Assembly (NCBI RefSeq): GCF_000495475.1
Contig: NZ_ASGZ01000023.1
Coordinates: 1 to 64,000 of the forward strand
From: Candidatus Halobonum tyrrellensis G22
GTDB taxonomy: Archaea > Halobacteriota > Halobacteria > Halobacteriales > Haloferacaceae
Length of the DNA: 64,000 bases
Direction: 5' to 3'
The translations under genes were made by a program, and so were the position numbers. The notes beneath the pieces are model-generated. The model did not search any database. It saw only the letters and a program-made list of their open reading frames with translations, and had not been told where the DNA came from. Positions 52,666 to 61,185 of this stretch are shown one piece after another (the first letter of the stretch is position 1; the number at the start of each line of letters is the position of its first letter).

Positions 52666-52950
52666 CTACACGTCGTCGACGAGTTCGCCCATCCGCTCGA
52701 CGGGGAACGCCTGCATCGTCTCGGTGTCGAGCCCGTGCTGTTCGATCACCTGCGACACCTGGAACGCCGCGTGTTCGTCCTCCACTTCGAAGACGACGAG
52801 GAAGTCGTACTTGCCGAGGACGGTGTACGTGTCGTGCAACTCCCCCCCGAGACGCTCGATACCCTCCCGGATCTCCCCCCAACGGGCCGCGAGCCCCTGC
52901 GTGTTCTGCGTCTCGCCCTCGACGTCGACCTCACACACGTACGTCGGCAT
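52666..52950 (-). CDS. GYD domain protein
   Basis: Small protein of 94 residues, ferredoxin-like alpha/beta fold of the GYD family (relatives of the Lrp/AsnC ligand domain). It starts MPTYVCEVDVEGETQNTQGL and has GIERLGGELHDTYTVLGKYD, whose GKYD replaces the name-giving GYD/GRYD motif, then FLVVFEVEDEHAAFQVSQVI. Function unknown; often near regulators or one-carbon genes. It lies downstream of folD in the same direction (161 bp gap). Confidence 0.85.
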   Translation of the reverse strand: MPTYVCEVDVEGETQNTQGLAARWGEIREGIERLGGELHDTYTVLGKYDFLVVFEVEDEHAAFQVSQVIEQHGLDTETMQAFPVERMGELVDDV

Positions 52951-53111
52951 ATCCTCCCGGTTCGCTCCGACGAATCAAAAGCCTGCGGGCGGACGAGTCT
53001 CCGGCCGGTTTCACCACGGAACCGGGTCGACAGTCTCCCACGACGCCGGATCGGCCGGTCGACGGCGGGCGGCGGTCCCCGCGTGGCCGATCGCGGCCGC
53101 CTACCGCCCGC

Positions 53112-53999
53112 TCACGGCAACTCGACGTCGACGCCGCTCTCCGCCGAGGCCGCCTTCACCGTGTTGTACAGCAGCATCGCGCGCGTCATCGGCCCGACGC
53201 CGCCGGGGACGGGGGTGATCGCGGCCGCCTTCTCGGCCACCTCGTCGTAGGCGACGTCGCCGACGAGTTCCGAGTCGCCGTCGCGTTCGACCCGGTTGAT
53301 CCCCACGTCGACGACGACGCACCCCTCGCTCACCATGTCGCCGGTGATGAACTCCGGCCGGCCCGCCGCGGCGACCACGATGTCCGCCCGGCGCGTGTGC
53401 GCCGCCAGGTCCTCGGTGCGGGAGTGACAGACCGTGGTGGTGGCGTTCCCGCCCGCCGACTTCGAGAACAGCATGTTCGCCATCGGCTTGCCGACGATGT
53501 CCGACCGGCCGACGACGACGGCCTCCTTCCCCTCCGTCTCGACGTCGACGGATTCGAGCAGTCGCTGGATGCCGTGGGGGGTGCAGGGCTTGAACCGCGG
53601 GTCGCCCGCGACGAGGCGGCCGACGTTCGCGGGGTGGAACGCGTCGACGTCCTTCTCGGGGGCGATGGTCCGGAGGACGCGCCGCTCGTCCACCTGGTCG
53701 ACGAACGGCTTCTGGACCAGAACCCCGTGAACGTCGTCGTCGTCGTTCAGCCGCTCGACGGTGTCGTACAACTCCTCGGCGGGGGCGTCGTTGTCCACGT
53801 CGACGTGGATGCCCTCGATGCCGACCTCCTCGCAGTCGCGCTGTTTCATCGAGACGTACGTCTCCGAGGCGGGGTCGTCGCTCATCAACACCGTCGCCAG
53901 CCCCGGCTTCACGCCCGTGTCGGTCAGCGTCTCCACGCAGTCGCTCACGCCCGCGCGTATCTCCTCGGCGACCGCGTTCCCGTCGATGACCTCCGTCAT
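53112..53999 (-). CDS. folD: Bifunctional methylenetetrahydrofolate dehydrogenase / cyclohydrolase FolD
   Basis: Enzyme of 295 residues interconverting methylene-, methenyl- and formyl-tetrahydrofolate. Motifs: SETYVSMKQRDCEEVGI with the catalytic lysine (YxxxK), DDDVHGVLVQKPF (normally VQLPLP; here VQKPFV), KPCTPHGIQRLL, VVVGRSDIVGKPMANMLFSK and TPVPGGVGPMTRAMLLYNTV. All key residues are present. The length is normal. glyA lies 6 kb upstream in the same direction with the protease operon between, so the two one-carbon genes are near but not co-transcribed. Confidence 0.95.
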   Translation of the reverse strand: MTEVIDGNAVAEEIRAGVSDCVETLTDTGVKPGLATVLMSDDPASETYVSMKQRDCEEVGIEGIHVDVDNDAPAEELYDTVERLNDDDDVHGVLVQKPFVDQVDERRVLRTIAPEKDVDAFHPANVGRLVAGDPRFKPCTPHGIQRLLESVDVETEGKEAVVVGRSDIVGKPMANMLFSKSAGGNATTTVCHSRTEDLAAHTRRADIVVAAAGRPEFITGDMVSEGCVVVDVGINRVERDGDSELVGDVAYDEVAEKAAAITPVPGGVGPMTRAMLLYNTVKAASAESGVDVELP

Positions 54000-54185
54000 A
54001 CCCTACCCGGCGAGTGGGAGCGGTAAGTATCCTCGGATCTGCGTATCGGAACGACATTCTCGGCGGATGTGTACACGAACGTGTCGTGTCCAGCGGCCGG
54101 CGGCGTCGACCGTCGTCGAACGGACTGGCCCTCCGGACGCCGCTGGGGCGTCGGGCGCCCCCGGTCGCGGCGCGGTCGCGGGCCG

Positions 54186-56987
54186 TCAGCGCCGCCGGGC
54201 GAGCAGCAGCGCGCCCGCGAGCGTCAGCAGCGCGACCAGCGCCGCGGACGCGCCGAAGCCGGGCGTGGTGGTCTCGGTGGCGCCGCCGCCCACCGCGGCG
54301 GTCTCGGTCCCGCCGAGCGCGGGCGCCTCCTCGGCCGTCGCCGTTTCGGTTCCGCCGTCGGTCGGGTTCGGCGTCCCGGTCGTCGCGTTCGCGCCGTCGC
54401 CGTCCACGCCGGGCGCGACCCCGACGGCGAACGCGGTGAACCCGTCGGTCTGTACCTCGTAGCGGTCGCCGCCGACGTTCGTCGTCTCCAGCGGCGTCCA
54501 CGAGCCGTCGACCAACCGGTAGACGACCACGTCGCCGGGCGACGCGCCCGCCGGAAGTTCCGACACGCTGAGCGAGACGGTGGCGCCGTCGAGCCGACGG
54601 GCGTTCAGCCCCACGCCCTCCGCCCGGAAGTACGCCACCGGCGTCGCGTCCGCGAGCGCGGGCACGCTCTCGGGCGATGCGGTCGGCGCGCCGACCTCGA
54701 TCCGGAAGTCGGCGGTGTCGAACCGGAACGCGAGCCGGAGCGACTCGACGGTGACGCCGGCGCCCGAGACGTCGACGTCGGCCTCGACGGGTTCGTCGGT
54801 GACCGCCTCGTCGACGGTGACCGTCGCGCCCGACGAGAGGTCGACCACCTCGTAGCTGGTTGCGGGACCGTCCCCGCCGCCCCCGCCGCCTCCGCCGCCG
54901 CTACTCCCACCGTCGCTACTTCCGCCGTCATCACCGCTGTCGCCGCCGTCGTCGGTCCCGTCGCCGCTACCGTCTCCGCCATCACCGCTGTCGCCGCCCT
55001 CGCTCTCGTTCCCGTCGACCGGCTGGGCCACCGTGGCGCTCAGCCGGAGTTCCGTCGGCGAGGGGGTGGCGTCGTGGCTGACCCGTACGGTCGCCCCCCG
55101 TTCGCCGGTCGCCTCGGGGGCGAACTCGACGGCGAGCGTCCGCTCGGCGCCCGGCGCGAGGTCGAACGACGCGTTCGACACCGCGTAGCCGGGCGCGGCG
55201 TCGGCGAGCGTGACGCCGGAGACGCGCACCGCGGCGTCGCCGGTGTTGCGGACCGTCACGTCGTACGTCACGTTCGACCCGAGCGTCACGTTCGCGCGGG
55301 CGGTCTCGGCGGCCGACAGCGAGACGTTCCCGGCGACCGCCCGGCCCGAGAGTTCGACGGTCGCGGGCGACCCCGCGCCGTCGTGGTCGAGCGTCAGCGT
55401 CCCCGCCGAACCGTTCGACCGCGCGGCGGGGGTCCACTCGACGGTGACCGCGCGCGCCTCGCCCGGCGCGAGGCTGCCGGTCGGGTCGCCGACCACCGCG
55501 AACGCCTCCGAGGCGGTGACGGCCGTCAGCGAGAGCGGCCCGGTGCCGACGTTCTCGACGGTCACGTTCCGCGCGGCCGTCTCGCCGACCGACACCGTAC
55601 CGAACGCCAGACTCGCGGGCGCGCTCAACTCCGCCGTGCCCGCGCCCGTGCCGGATAGCTGGACGGTCGTCGGCGACCCGTCGCCGCCGTGTTCCACCGT
55701 CAGCGTCGCCTCGTGCTCCCCCGCACCGGTGGGCGCGAACTCGACGGTCACGGTTCCGGTCCCGCCGGCCGCGACGGTGTCGGGCTCGTCCGTCACCGTG
55801 AACGCCGACGCGTTCGGCCCGGTTACCGTCGTGTTCGTGACCGACAGCGGGACGTTCCCGTCGTTGGCCACCGTCACCGCCTCGCTCGCGGTCCCGCCGA
55901 CCGACACCTCGCCGAACGAGAGACTCTCCTGGACGTCGATTGCGGCCGTCCCGGCGCCGGTGCCGGCGAGCGCGACCGAGGCGGGCGACCCGCTGGCGTT
56001 GTGCGCGACCGACAGCGTGGCCTGACGGGCGCCCGCCCCGGCGGGTGCGAACTCGACGGTTACGCTCCCGTTCGCGCCGGCCGCGACGGTGTCGGGCGCG
56101 TCCGTCACCGTGAACGCGCCGGCGTCCGCGCCGGTCACCTCCGCGCTCTCGAGCGACAGCGGCGCGCTCCCGCCGTTCGTCACCTCGACCGTTCCGGTCG
56201 CCGTCTCGCCGACCGACACTTCGCCGAACGAGAGGCTGCCCTGCACGTCGACCGTCGGCGTGCCGACGCCCGTCCCCGAGAGGCCGACCGTCGCGGGCGA
56301 CCCGCCGGCGTCGTGGTCGACCGACAGCGTCGACTCCTGTGCGCCCGCGCCCGTGGGCGTGAACCGCACGGTGACCGTCGCGCTCCCGTTGGGGGCGACG
56401 GTCGCGGGCGCGTCCGCGACGGAGAACGCCCCCGACGCGGTCGCGCTTTCGAGCGACAGCGTCGCGGTGCCGGGGTTCTCGACGGTCACCTCGGCGGTCG
56501 CCGTCTCGCCGACCGCCACCTCGCCGAACGAGACGGGACCGCCGACCCGTATCTCGGGCGTGCCGACGCCCGTCCCGGATAGCTGGACGGTCGCGGGTGA
56601 CTCGCTCGCGTCGTGGTCGACCGACAGTACGGCCTGTTCGGACCCGACGCTCGTCGGCGCGAACTCGACGGTGACCGTCTCGGTGGCGTTGGCCGCGACG
56701 GTGTCGGGCGCGTTCGTGACGGTGAACGCCGATACGTTCGGATCGACCACTTCCGCCCCGACGACCGACAGCGGGGCGTTCCCGCCGTTGGTCAGTTCCA
56801 CCTCGGCCGTCGCCGTCTCGCCGACAGCCACCTCGCCGAACGAGGCGTCGCCGGCGACCTGGAGTTCGGCGGTCCCGGTGCCAGCGCCGGTGAGCGCGAC
56901 CGTCGCGGGCGATCCGCCCGCGTCGTGGTCGACCGACAGTACGGCTTGTTTGGACCCGACGCTCGTCGGCGCGAACTCGACGGTCAC
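54186..56987 (-). CDS. C-terminal part of giant subtilase: ASH/HYDIN-like repeats, PGF-pre-PGF and PGF-CTERM
   Basis: Frame of 933 residues, the continuation of the protease at 56984-59278 after a one-base loss near 57000. It starts inside the second repeat, runs through six more ~105-residue choice-of-anchor-D (ASH/HYDIN-like) repeats (typical unit: SFGEVAVGETATAEV, then TVTVEFAPTSVGS, then LSVDHDASESPATVQLSGTG), a Gly-Ser-Asp linker, a PGF-pre-PGF domain (SGAGVTVESLRLAFRFDTAD) and a PGF-CTERM signal (TTTPGFGASAAL, helix, ARRR) for archaeosortase-mediated lipid anchoring. GTG at 56987 overlaps the upstream TGA (GTGA), so coupled restart could make this half, but it has no export signal. Confidence 0.8.
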   Translation of the reverse strand: MTVEFAPTSVGSKQAVLSVDHDAGGSPATVALTGAGTGTAELQVAGDASFGEVAVGETATAEVELTNGGNAPLSVVGAEVVDPNVSAFTVTNAPDTVAANATETVTVEFAPTSVGSEQAVLSVDHDASESPATVQLSGTGVGTPEIRVGGPVSFGEVAVGETATAEVTVENPGTATLSLESATASGAFSVADAPATVAPNGSATVTVRFTPTGAGAQESTLSVDHDAGGSPATVGLSGTGVGTPTVDVQGSLSFGEVSVGETATGTVEVTNGGSAPLSLESAEVTGADAGAFTVTDAPDTVAAGANGSVTVEFAPAGAGARQATLSVAHNASGSPASVALAGTGAGTAAIDVQESLSFGEVSVGGTASEAVTVANDGNVPLSVTNTTVTGPNASAFTVTDEPDTVAAGGTGTVTVEFAPTGAGEHEATLTVEHGGDGSPTTVQLSGTGAGTAELSAPASLAFGTVSVGETAARNVTVENVGTGPLSLTAVTASEAFAVVGDPTGSLAPGEARAVTVEWTPAARSNGSAGTLTLDHDGAGSPATVELSGRAVAGNVSLSAAETARANVTLGSNVTYDVTVRNTGDAAVRVSGVTLADAAPGYAVSNASFDLAPGAERTLAVEFAPEATGERGATVRVSHDATPSPTELRLSATVAQPVDGNESEGGDSGDGGDGSGDGTDDGGDSGDDGGSSDGGSSGGGGGGGGGDGPATSYEVVDLSSGATVTVDEAVTDEPVEADVDVSGAGVTVESLRLAFRFDTADFRIEVGAPTASPESVPALADATPVAYFRAEGVGLNARRLDGATVSLSVSELPAGASPGDVVVYRLVDGSWTPLETTNVGGDRYEVQTDGFTAFAVGVAPGVDGDGANATTGTPNPTDGGTETATAEEAPALGGTETAAVGGGATETTTPGFGASAALVALLTLAGALLLARRR

Positions 56988-59278
56988 GGTCCCGTTCGCG
57001 CCGGGGCGACGGTGTCGGGCGCGTTCGTGACGGTGAACGCTTCCGCGTCAGCACCGGCCACTCCGACTTCGGCGACCGATAGCGGCGCGGTACCGGTGTT
57101 CTCGACGCTCACGTTCCGCGTCGCGGTCTCGCCGACGGACACGTTCCCGAACGCGCGGGTCGCGGGCACCCGAACCGAGGCGGTGCCGACGCCGGTACCG
57201 GAGAGGCCGACGGTCAGCGGCGACCCGCTGGCGTTGTGCGCGACCGACAGCGTGGCCCGCTGGGAGCCGACGCTCGTCGGCGCGAACTCGACGGTCACGG
57301 TCCCGTTCCCGCCGGGCGCGACGGTCGCGGGCGCGTTCGTGACGGTGAACGCCGACGCGTTCGGTCCGGCTATCTCCGTGTCCGTGACCGACAGCGGCGC
57401 GTTTCCGTCGTTTTCGACGGTCACGTTCAGGGTCGTCGACCCGCCGACGGTCACGCTCCCGGCGCTCGCGTTCGCTGGCGCGCCCGCCTCGGGTCGGGCG
57501 TCGACGGCGCCGGAGCCGGTGTCGCCGCCGCCGACGCTGGCGACGGCCGCGCCGGCGTCGACCAGTCCGGCGCCCGCGTTACTGTTCGGCTCGCTCCCGC
57601 CGACGGGCGACGCCGTCTCGGTGAGCGTCGTCTCCACCTCCGCGGGCGAGAGGTCGGGGTCGACCCCGAGGAGGAGCGCCGCCGCGCCGGCGGTGTGGGG
57701 GGCGGCCGCGGACGTGCCGTAGAAGCTCGACCCCCCGTACGCGCCCGTCGAGACGTTGTCCGGGCCGACCAGGTCGGGCTTCCGCCGACCGTCGACGGTC
57801 GGCCCGCGCGAGGAGAACGGCTCCAGTTCGCCCGTCGCGGCGTCGACGGCGCCGACCGTCGTCGCGGCCGGGGCGACCCCCGGTTCGGTGACGCTCCGCG
57901 CCGACGTCGAGGGGGTGAGTCGCTGGGCGTCGCCCGCGAACGCGGTGAAGTAACTGGAGTTATCGGCGTCTTGGCTCCGCACCGCGACGTAGTATCTGCC
58001 GTACGCGCCCGACATCTCGAACCGTTCGAGCGGCTCCTGCGACCCGGTCTGGGCCGTGTCGACCACCTCGTACGCCATGCCGCCGTCGGGGTCGCCGTCG
58101 TCGAAGTCGGACTCGTACTGGTAGAGGTACAGCGCGTAGTCCTGGTCGCTGTCGGGCCAGTCGTCCCACTGGAGCGCGAACAGCATCGACGACCCCGGCG
58201 ACACCGTCTCCACCGTCATCAGTTCGTCGTCGCCCGCGAAGTTGAGCCAGCCGTCGCCGTCGGGGTCGCTCCACTGGCCGTCCCAGTGGTTGCCGCCGCC
58301 GGCGTTGCCCGCCGCCACGAAGTACGGCGTCCCGGCGTCGACGCTCCGTTGGATCTCCGTCGACAGCGGCGCCGTCCCGTCGAGGGGACCGACGTCCTTC
58401 CAGCCGAGCGACATCGACACCGCGTCGACGTCCGTCTCCTCGCGGAGCCACTCGACGGCCGCCTGCGCCTGGAGGTACGTCCCGACCCGGACCGCGACGA
58501 CGTTCGCGCCGGGCGCCGCGTCCGACACCAGCGCGGCCGTCGCGGTGCCGTGCGCGCCGACGGTTCCGTTTCCGATGCCGCCTTCGTGGTAGTTCCGGTG
58601 GGCGACGACGCCGTCGAGTTCCGGATTCGAGAGGTTGAACCCGCCCACGTCGACCACCGCGACGGTCACGTTCTCGCCGGTGACCCCGCGGTCGTGGAGC
58701 GCGGTCGCGTTGATACTGCCGACCCCCTCGCTCACCACGGTCGGCTCGGGCCTGCGGGGTTTCCTGACGTACGAGACGTCGGACCGCTCGGCGAGCGCCC
58801 CGAGCGCGGCCCGCGGGAGCGTCGCCTGGACCGCGTCGCCGTGGACCAACTCGACCGTGCCGTCGAGCGCGCGCACGGCCGCCGCGACCGACTCGGCCGC
58901 GCCGGGGTCGGTCAACACGACGACCGTCACCGGGGCCGGGTCGTCGACCGACGCCGCCGCGACCGAGCGGTCGGCCGTCGCGCCCCGGTCGCCCCTGAGC
59001 GCCGCCGAGAGCTTCCGCGCCGCGTCGTCGGTCCCCGACCCGTCGGCGGTCGCGGTCCTCGTCGCGTCCGCGTCCGCCTCCGTGCTGTTCGTCGCGTTCG
59101 TCGCGTTCGTCGTCCCGTCGGCGACCGACGGCGCGGTCACAGCGCCGGCCGTCGCGCCGCGGTCGGTCGGACCGGCGGGCGCGCCGAGGCGTCCGGCGGG
59201 GTCGATTGCCCCGGCCGCGGGGGCGGCGACCATGAGGAGCGCGAAGACGACGGCGGCCGCGCGCGTACGCCGACTCAC
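56984..59278 (-). CDS. Subtilisin-like serine protease (S8), N-terminal part before frameshift
   Basis: Frame of 764 residues. Signal peptide 1-24, a Thr/Asn-rich pro-region (30-110), an I9-like propeptide (113-178, ending VSYVRKPRRPEP), then the S8 catalytic domain with D210 (VAVVDVGGF), H243 (GAHGTATAAL), N325 (AAGNAGGG) and S523 (YGTSAAAPHTAG). An insert at about 330-455 resembles a P-domain-like beta region. Two ASH/HYDIN-like repeats follow; the second breaks off at NAPDTVAPARTGP where its sister repeats read TVAPGGNGTVTVEFAP. The intact gene would encode about 1,697 residues (54186-59278). It overlaps the upstream lipoprotein by 4 nt (ATGA). Role: secreted, probably cell-anchored protease. 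Confidence 0.88.
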   Translation of the reverse strand: MSRRTRAAAVVFALLMVAAPAAGAIDPAGRLGAPAGPTDRGATAGAVTAPSVADGTTNATNATNSTEADADATRTATADGSGTDDAARKLSAALRGDRGATADRSVAAASVDDPAPVTVVVLTDPGAAESVAAAVRALDGTVELVHGDAVQATLPRAALGALAERSDVSYVRKPRRPEPTVVSEGVGSINATALHDRGVTGENVTVAVVDVGGFNLSNPELDGVVAHRNYHEGGIGNGTVGAHGTATAALVSDAAPGANVVAVRVGTYLQAQAAVEWLREETDVDAVSMSLGWKDVGPLDGTAPLSTEIQRSVDAGTPYFVAAGNAGGGNHWDGQWSDPDGDGWLNFAGDDELMTVETVSPGSSMLFALQWDDWPDSDQDYALYLYQYESDFDDGDPDGGMAYEVVDTAQTGSQEPLERFEMSGAYGRYYVAVRSQDADNSSYFTAFAGDAQRLTPSTSARSVTEPGVAPAATTVGAVDAATGELEPFSSRGPTVDGRRKPDLVGPDNVSTGAYGGSSFYGTSAAAPHTAGAAALLLGVDPDLSPAEVETTLTETASPVGGSEPNSNAGAGLVDAGAAVASVGGGDTGSGAVDARPEAGAPANASAGSVTVGGSTTLNVTVENDGNAPLSVTDTEIAGPNASAFTVTNAPATVAPGGNGTVTVEFAPTSVGSQRATLSVAHNASGSPLTVGLSGTGVGTASVRVPATRAFGNVSVGETATRNVSVENTGTAPLSVAEVGVAGADAEAFTVTNAPDTVAPARTGP

Positions 59279-59721
59279 GCGTTCGGCTCCCGGGGGGTTC
59301 GCACGTACGTCACGTTCTCGTCGGCCGCCAGCGCCCGGACCTCGTCGACCGGGACGGACGCCTCGACCGTGTCGCCGGCCGCGAGCGTCGCCGCCGCGCC
59401 GTACCCGGTCGGGAGCGTCCGTCCCTCCCGGAGCGTCACGACGACGGTCACGCGCCCGTCGTCGTAGGCGATGCCGTGGGCATCGGCGAACGCCGCCGGG
59501 TCGGCGGCGTTCGCCAGGTCGACCAGCCGCGACTCCACGGCGTCACCGCCGTCGGCGGCGGGCGTCGCCGTGGGTGGGGTGGCGTCGGCCGTCGCGGCGG
59601 TCGAGCGCTCGGCCGCCGGGCCGGACGATTGGACGCAACCGGCCGCGAGGCCGGTCGTCACTAGGAGGAGACAGGCGGCCACGGTGCGTGACCGCTGGAG
59701 GAACGCGGGGGTACTGGCCAT
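59275..59721 (-). CDS. Lipoprotein resembling a subtilase propeptide
   Basis: Protein of 148 residues with a lipobox LAAGC (Cys29) after a hydrophobic signal, then a Thr/Ala-rich linker and an alpha/beta domain (about 85-148). Its end, VEASVPVDEVRALAADENVTYVRTP, closely parallels the propeptide of the protease encoded next (VQATLPRAALGALAERSDVSYVRKP). I9-type propeptides fold and inhibit their protease. It overlaps the protease start by 4 nt, so the two are coupled. It is probably a membrane-anchored inhibitor or folding helper. A leaderless start is supported by TTCTTTAAC at 59741-59749. Confidence 0.78.
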   Translation of the reverse strand: MASTPAFLQRSRTVAACLLLVTTGLAAGCVQSSGPAAERSTAATADATPPTATPAADGGDAVESRLVDLANAADPAAFADAHGIAYDDGRVTVVVTLREGRTLPTGYGAAATLAAGDTVEASVPVDEVRALAADENVTYVRTPREPNA

Positions 59722-59740
59722 TGATTATATTCGCTGGACT

Positions 59741-59749
59741 GTTAAAGAA
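59741..59749 (-). promoter_or_regulatory. TATA-like box of the lipoprotein-protease operon
   Basis: TTCTTTAAC on the minus strand, within an AT-rich island about 25 nt upstream of the ATG at 59721. It predicts a leaderless transcript for the lipoprotein-protease pair, separate from glyA. Confidence 0.45.
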
Positions 59750-59772
59750 TAAGAAAGTTGTTTCTACTCGCA

Positions 59773-59819
59773 TACCACCTCCCTACCCCGGACGCCGTAG
59801 GCGGCGTCTACGGGTGGTA
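59773..59819 (-). terminator. Nested hairpin after glyA
   Basis: Outer arms TACCACC (59773-59779) and GGTGGTA (59813-59819), inner arms GACGCC (59791-59796) and GGCGTC (59803-59808). It starts 8 nt past the glyA stop and is followed on the minus strand by a T-rich tract (59741-59763). This is the form of a 3'-end/terminator for glyA; the same T-rich tract supplies the next promoter. Confidence 0.6.
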
Positions 59820-59826
59820 GGCGGTA

Positions 59827-61077
59827 TCACTCCTCGTAGAGGGGGTGGGCGTCCGTGAGTTCGTCGACGCGGCCGCGCACGTCGTCGAGCACCGACTCGT
59901 CGTCGGGCGCGTCGACGACGCGGGCGATCAGGTCGCCCACCTCGCGGAGGTCGTCCTCGTCGAAGCCGCGGGTGGTGAGCGCGGGCGTACCCGCGCGGAT
60001 GCCCGAGGGGTCGAACGCCGAGCGGGTCTCGTCGGGCACCGTGTTCGCGTTGAGCACGATCCCCGCCTCGGCGAGCGCGTCCTCGGCCTCGCCGCCGCTG
60101 GTGTCGGGGTGCGACTCCCGGAGGTCCGCGAGCACGAGGTGGTTGTCGGTGCCGCCCGAGACCAGCGACAGGCCGCTGTCGACGAGCGACTCGCCGAGCG
60201 CTTCGGCGTTGTCGACGGTCCGTTCGGCGTACTCCTCGAAGGCGGGTTCGAGCGCCTCCGCGAAGCCGACCGCCTTCCCGGCGATGTTGTGGAGCAGGGG
60301 ACCGCCCTGCATCCCCGGGATGACCGCCGAGTCGACGTCGTCGGCGTACTCCTCGCGGCACATGATGATCCCGCCGCGGCCCGCGCGGATCGTCTTGTGC
60401 GTGCTACCCGTGACGAAGTCGGCGTGCCCGACGGGCGACGAGTGGACGCCCGCCGCGACCAGCCCGGTGATGTGGGCGATGTCGGCGATGTGGTAGGCGT
60501 CCACCTCGTCGGCGATCTCGCCCATGCGCTCCCAGTCGACGTCGCGCGTGTACGCGGAGTAGCCCGAGATCAGCGCGTCGGGGTCGACCTCGCGCGCCTG
60601 CGCTTCGACCGCGTCGTAGTCGAGACGGCCGGTGTCGGGGTCGACCTTGTACTGTTCGACGTCGTACACCTGCCCGGCGAAGTTGGCGGGGTGGCCGTGG
60701 CTGAGGTGGCCGCCGTTGGTGAGGTCGAGCGAGAGGATCGTATCGCCCGGGTCGAGGACGGCGAGGTAGACGCCCATGTTGGCCTGCGACCCCGAGTGGG
60801 GCTGGACGTTGACGTGTTCGGCCCCCCACAGCTCCTTCGCGCGGTCGATCGCCAGCCGTTCGATCTCGTCGACGTGCTCACAGCCCGCGTAGTAGCGCGC
60901 GCCGGGGTAGCCCTCGGCGTACTTGTTGGTGAGGACGCTGCCCTGCGCCTCCATCACGGCTTTCGAGACGTGGTTCTCGGAGGCGATCATCGCGAGCGTG
61001 GTCTCCTGTCGGTCGGCCTCGGCTTCGAGCGCGTCCGCGACGGCGGGGTCGGTCCCGCGGACGTGGGGATACTCCAT
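59827..61077 (-). CDS. glyA: Serine hydroxymethyltransferase
   Basis: PLP enzyme of 416 residues converting serine and tetrahydrofolate to glycine and methylene-tetrahydrofolate (or a pterin equivalent). Motifs: TTLAMIASENHVSKAV, LTNKYAEGYPGARYYAGC, VNVQPHSGSQANMGVYLAVL, VDAYHIADIAHITGLVAAG and the Schiff-base lysine in VTGSTHKTIRAGRGGIIM. The ATG at 61077 (MEYPHVRGTD) has minus-strand TTTTTG (61101-61107) about 27 nt upstream, indicating a leaderless transcript; the longer frame was rejected. It feeds the FolD step encoded 6 kb away. Confidence 0.96.
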   Translation of the reverse strand: MEYPHVRGTDPAVADALEAEADRQETTLAMIASENHVSKAVMEAQGSVLTNKYAEGYPGARYYAGCEHVDEIERLAIDRAKELWGAEHVNVQPHSGSQANMGVYLAVLDPGDTILSLDLTNGGHLSHGHPANFAGQVYDVEQYKVDPDTGRLDYDAVEAQAREVDPDALISGYSAYTRDVDWERMGEIADEVDAYHIADIAHITGLVAAGVHSSPVGHADFVTGSTHKTIRAGRGGIIMCREEYADDVDSAVIPGMQGGPLLHNIAGKAVGFAEALEPAFEEYAERTVDNAEALGESLVDSGLSLVSGGTDNHLVLADLRESHPDTSGGEAEDALAEAGIVLNANTVPDETRSAFDPSGIRAGTPALTTRGFDEDDLREVGDLIARVVDAPDDESVLDDVRGRVDELTDAHPLYEE

Positions 61078-61185
61078 GTCGGCGCTTCCGTCAGCGGCTA
61101 CAAAAACCCACTCTCTCCGGCGCGAGCCGTCGACGGCGATACGCATATACCACGGTGGCTCGGTATCTCCACCGAACCCAGTTCA

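Noticed and set aside
51721-52882. Long minus-strand frame beginning MGGDPGGYRASRG ending in MSGHVDADDED...
   Set aside because: Mostly antisense to the zinc-ribbon gene; only its last part is meaningful, as the original start of the frameshifted gene.
54069-59858. Several long plus-strand frames opposite the protease gene
   Set aside because: Shadow frames created by the Thr/Val-rich repeats; the minus strand carries the subtilase triad, repeats and sorting signal.
59845-61185. N-terminal extension of the CHAT gene by 447 codons
   Set aside because: The extension is antisense to glyA; ATG 61186 with a nearby TATA-like box is the sensible start.
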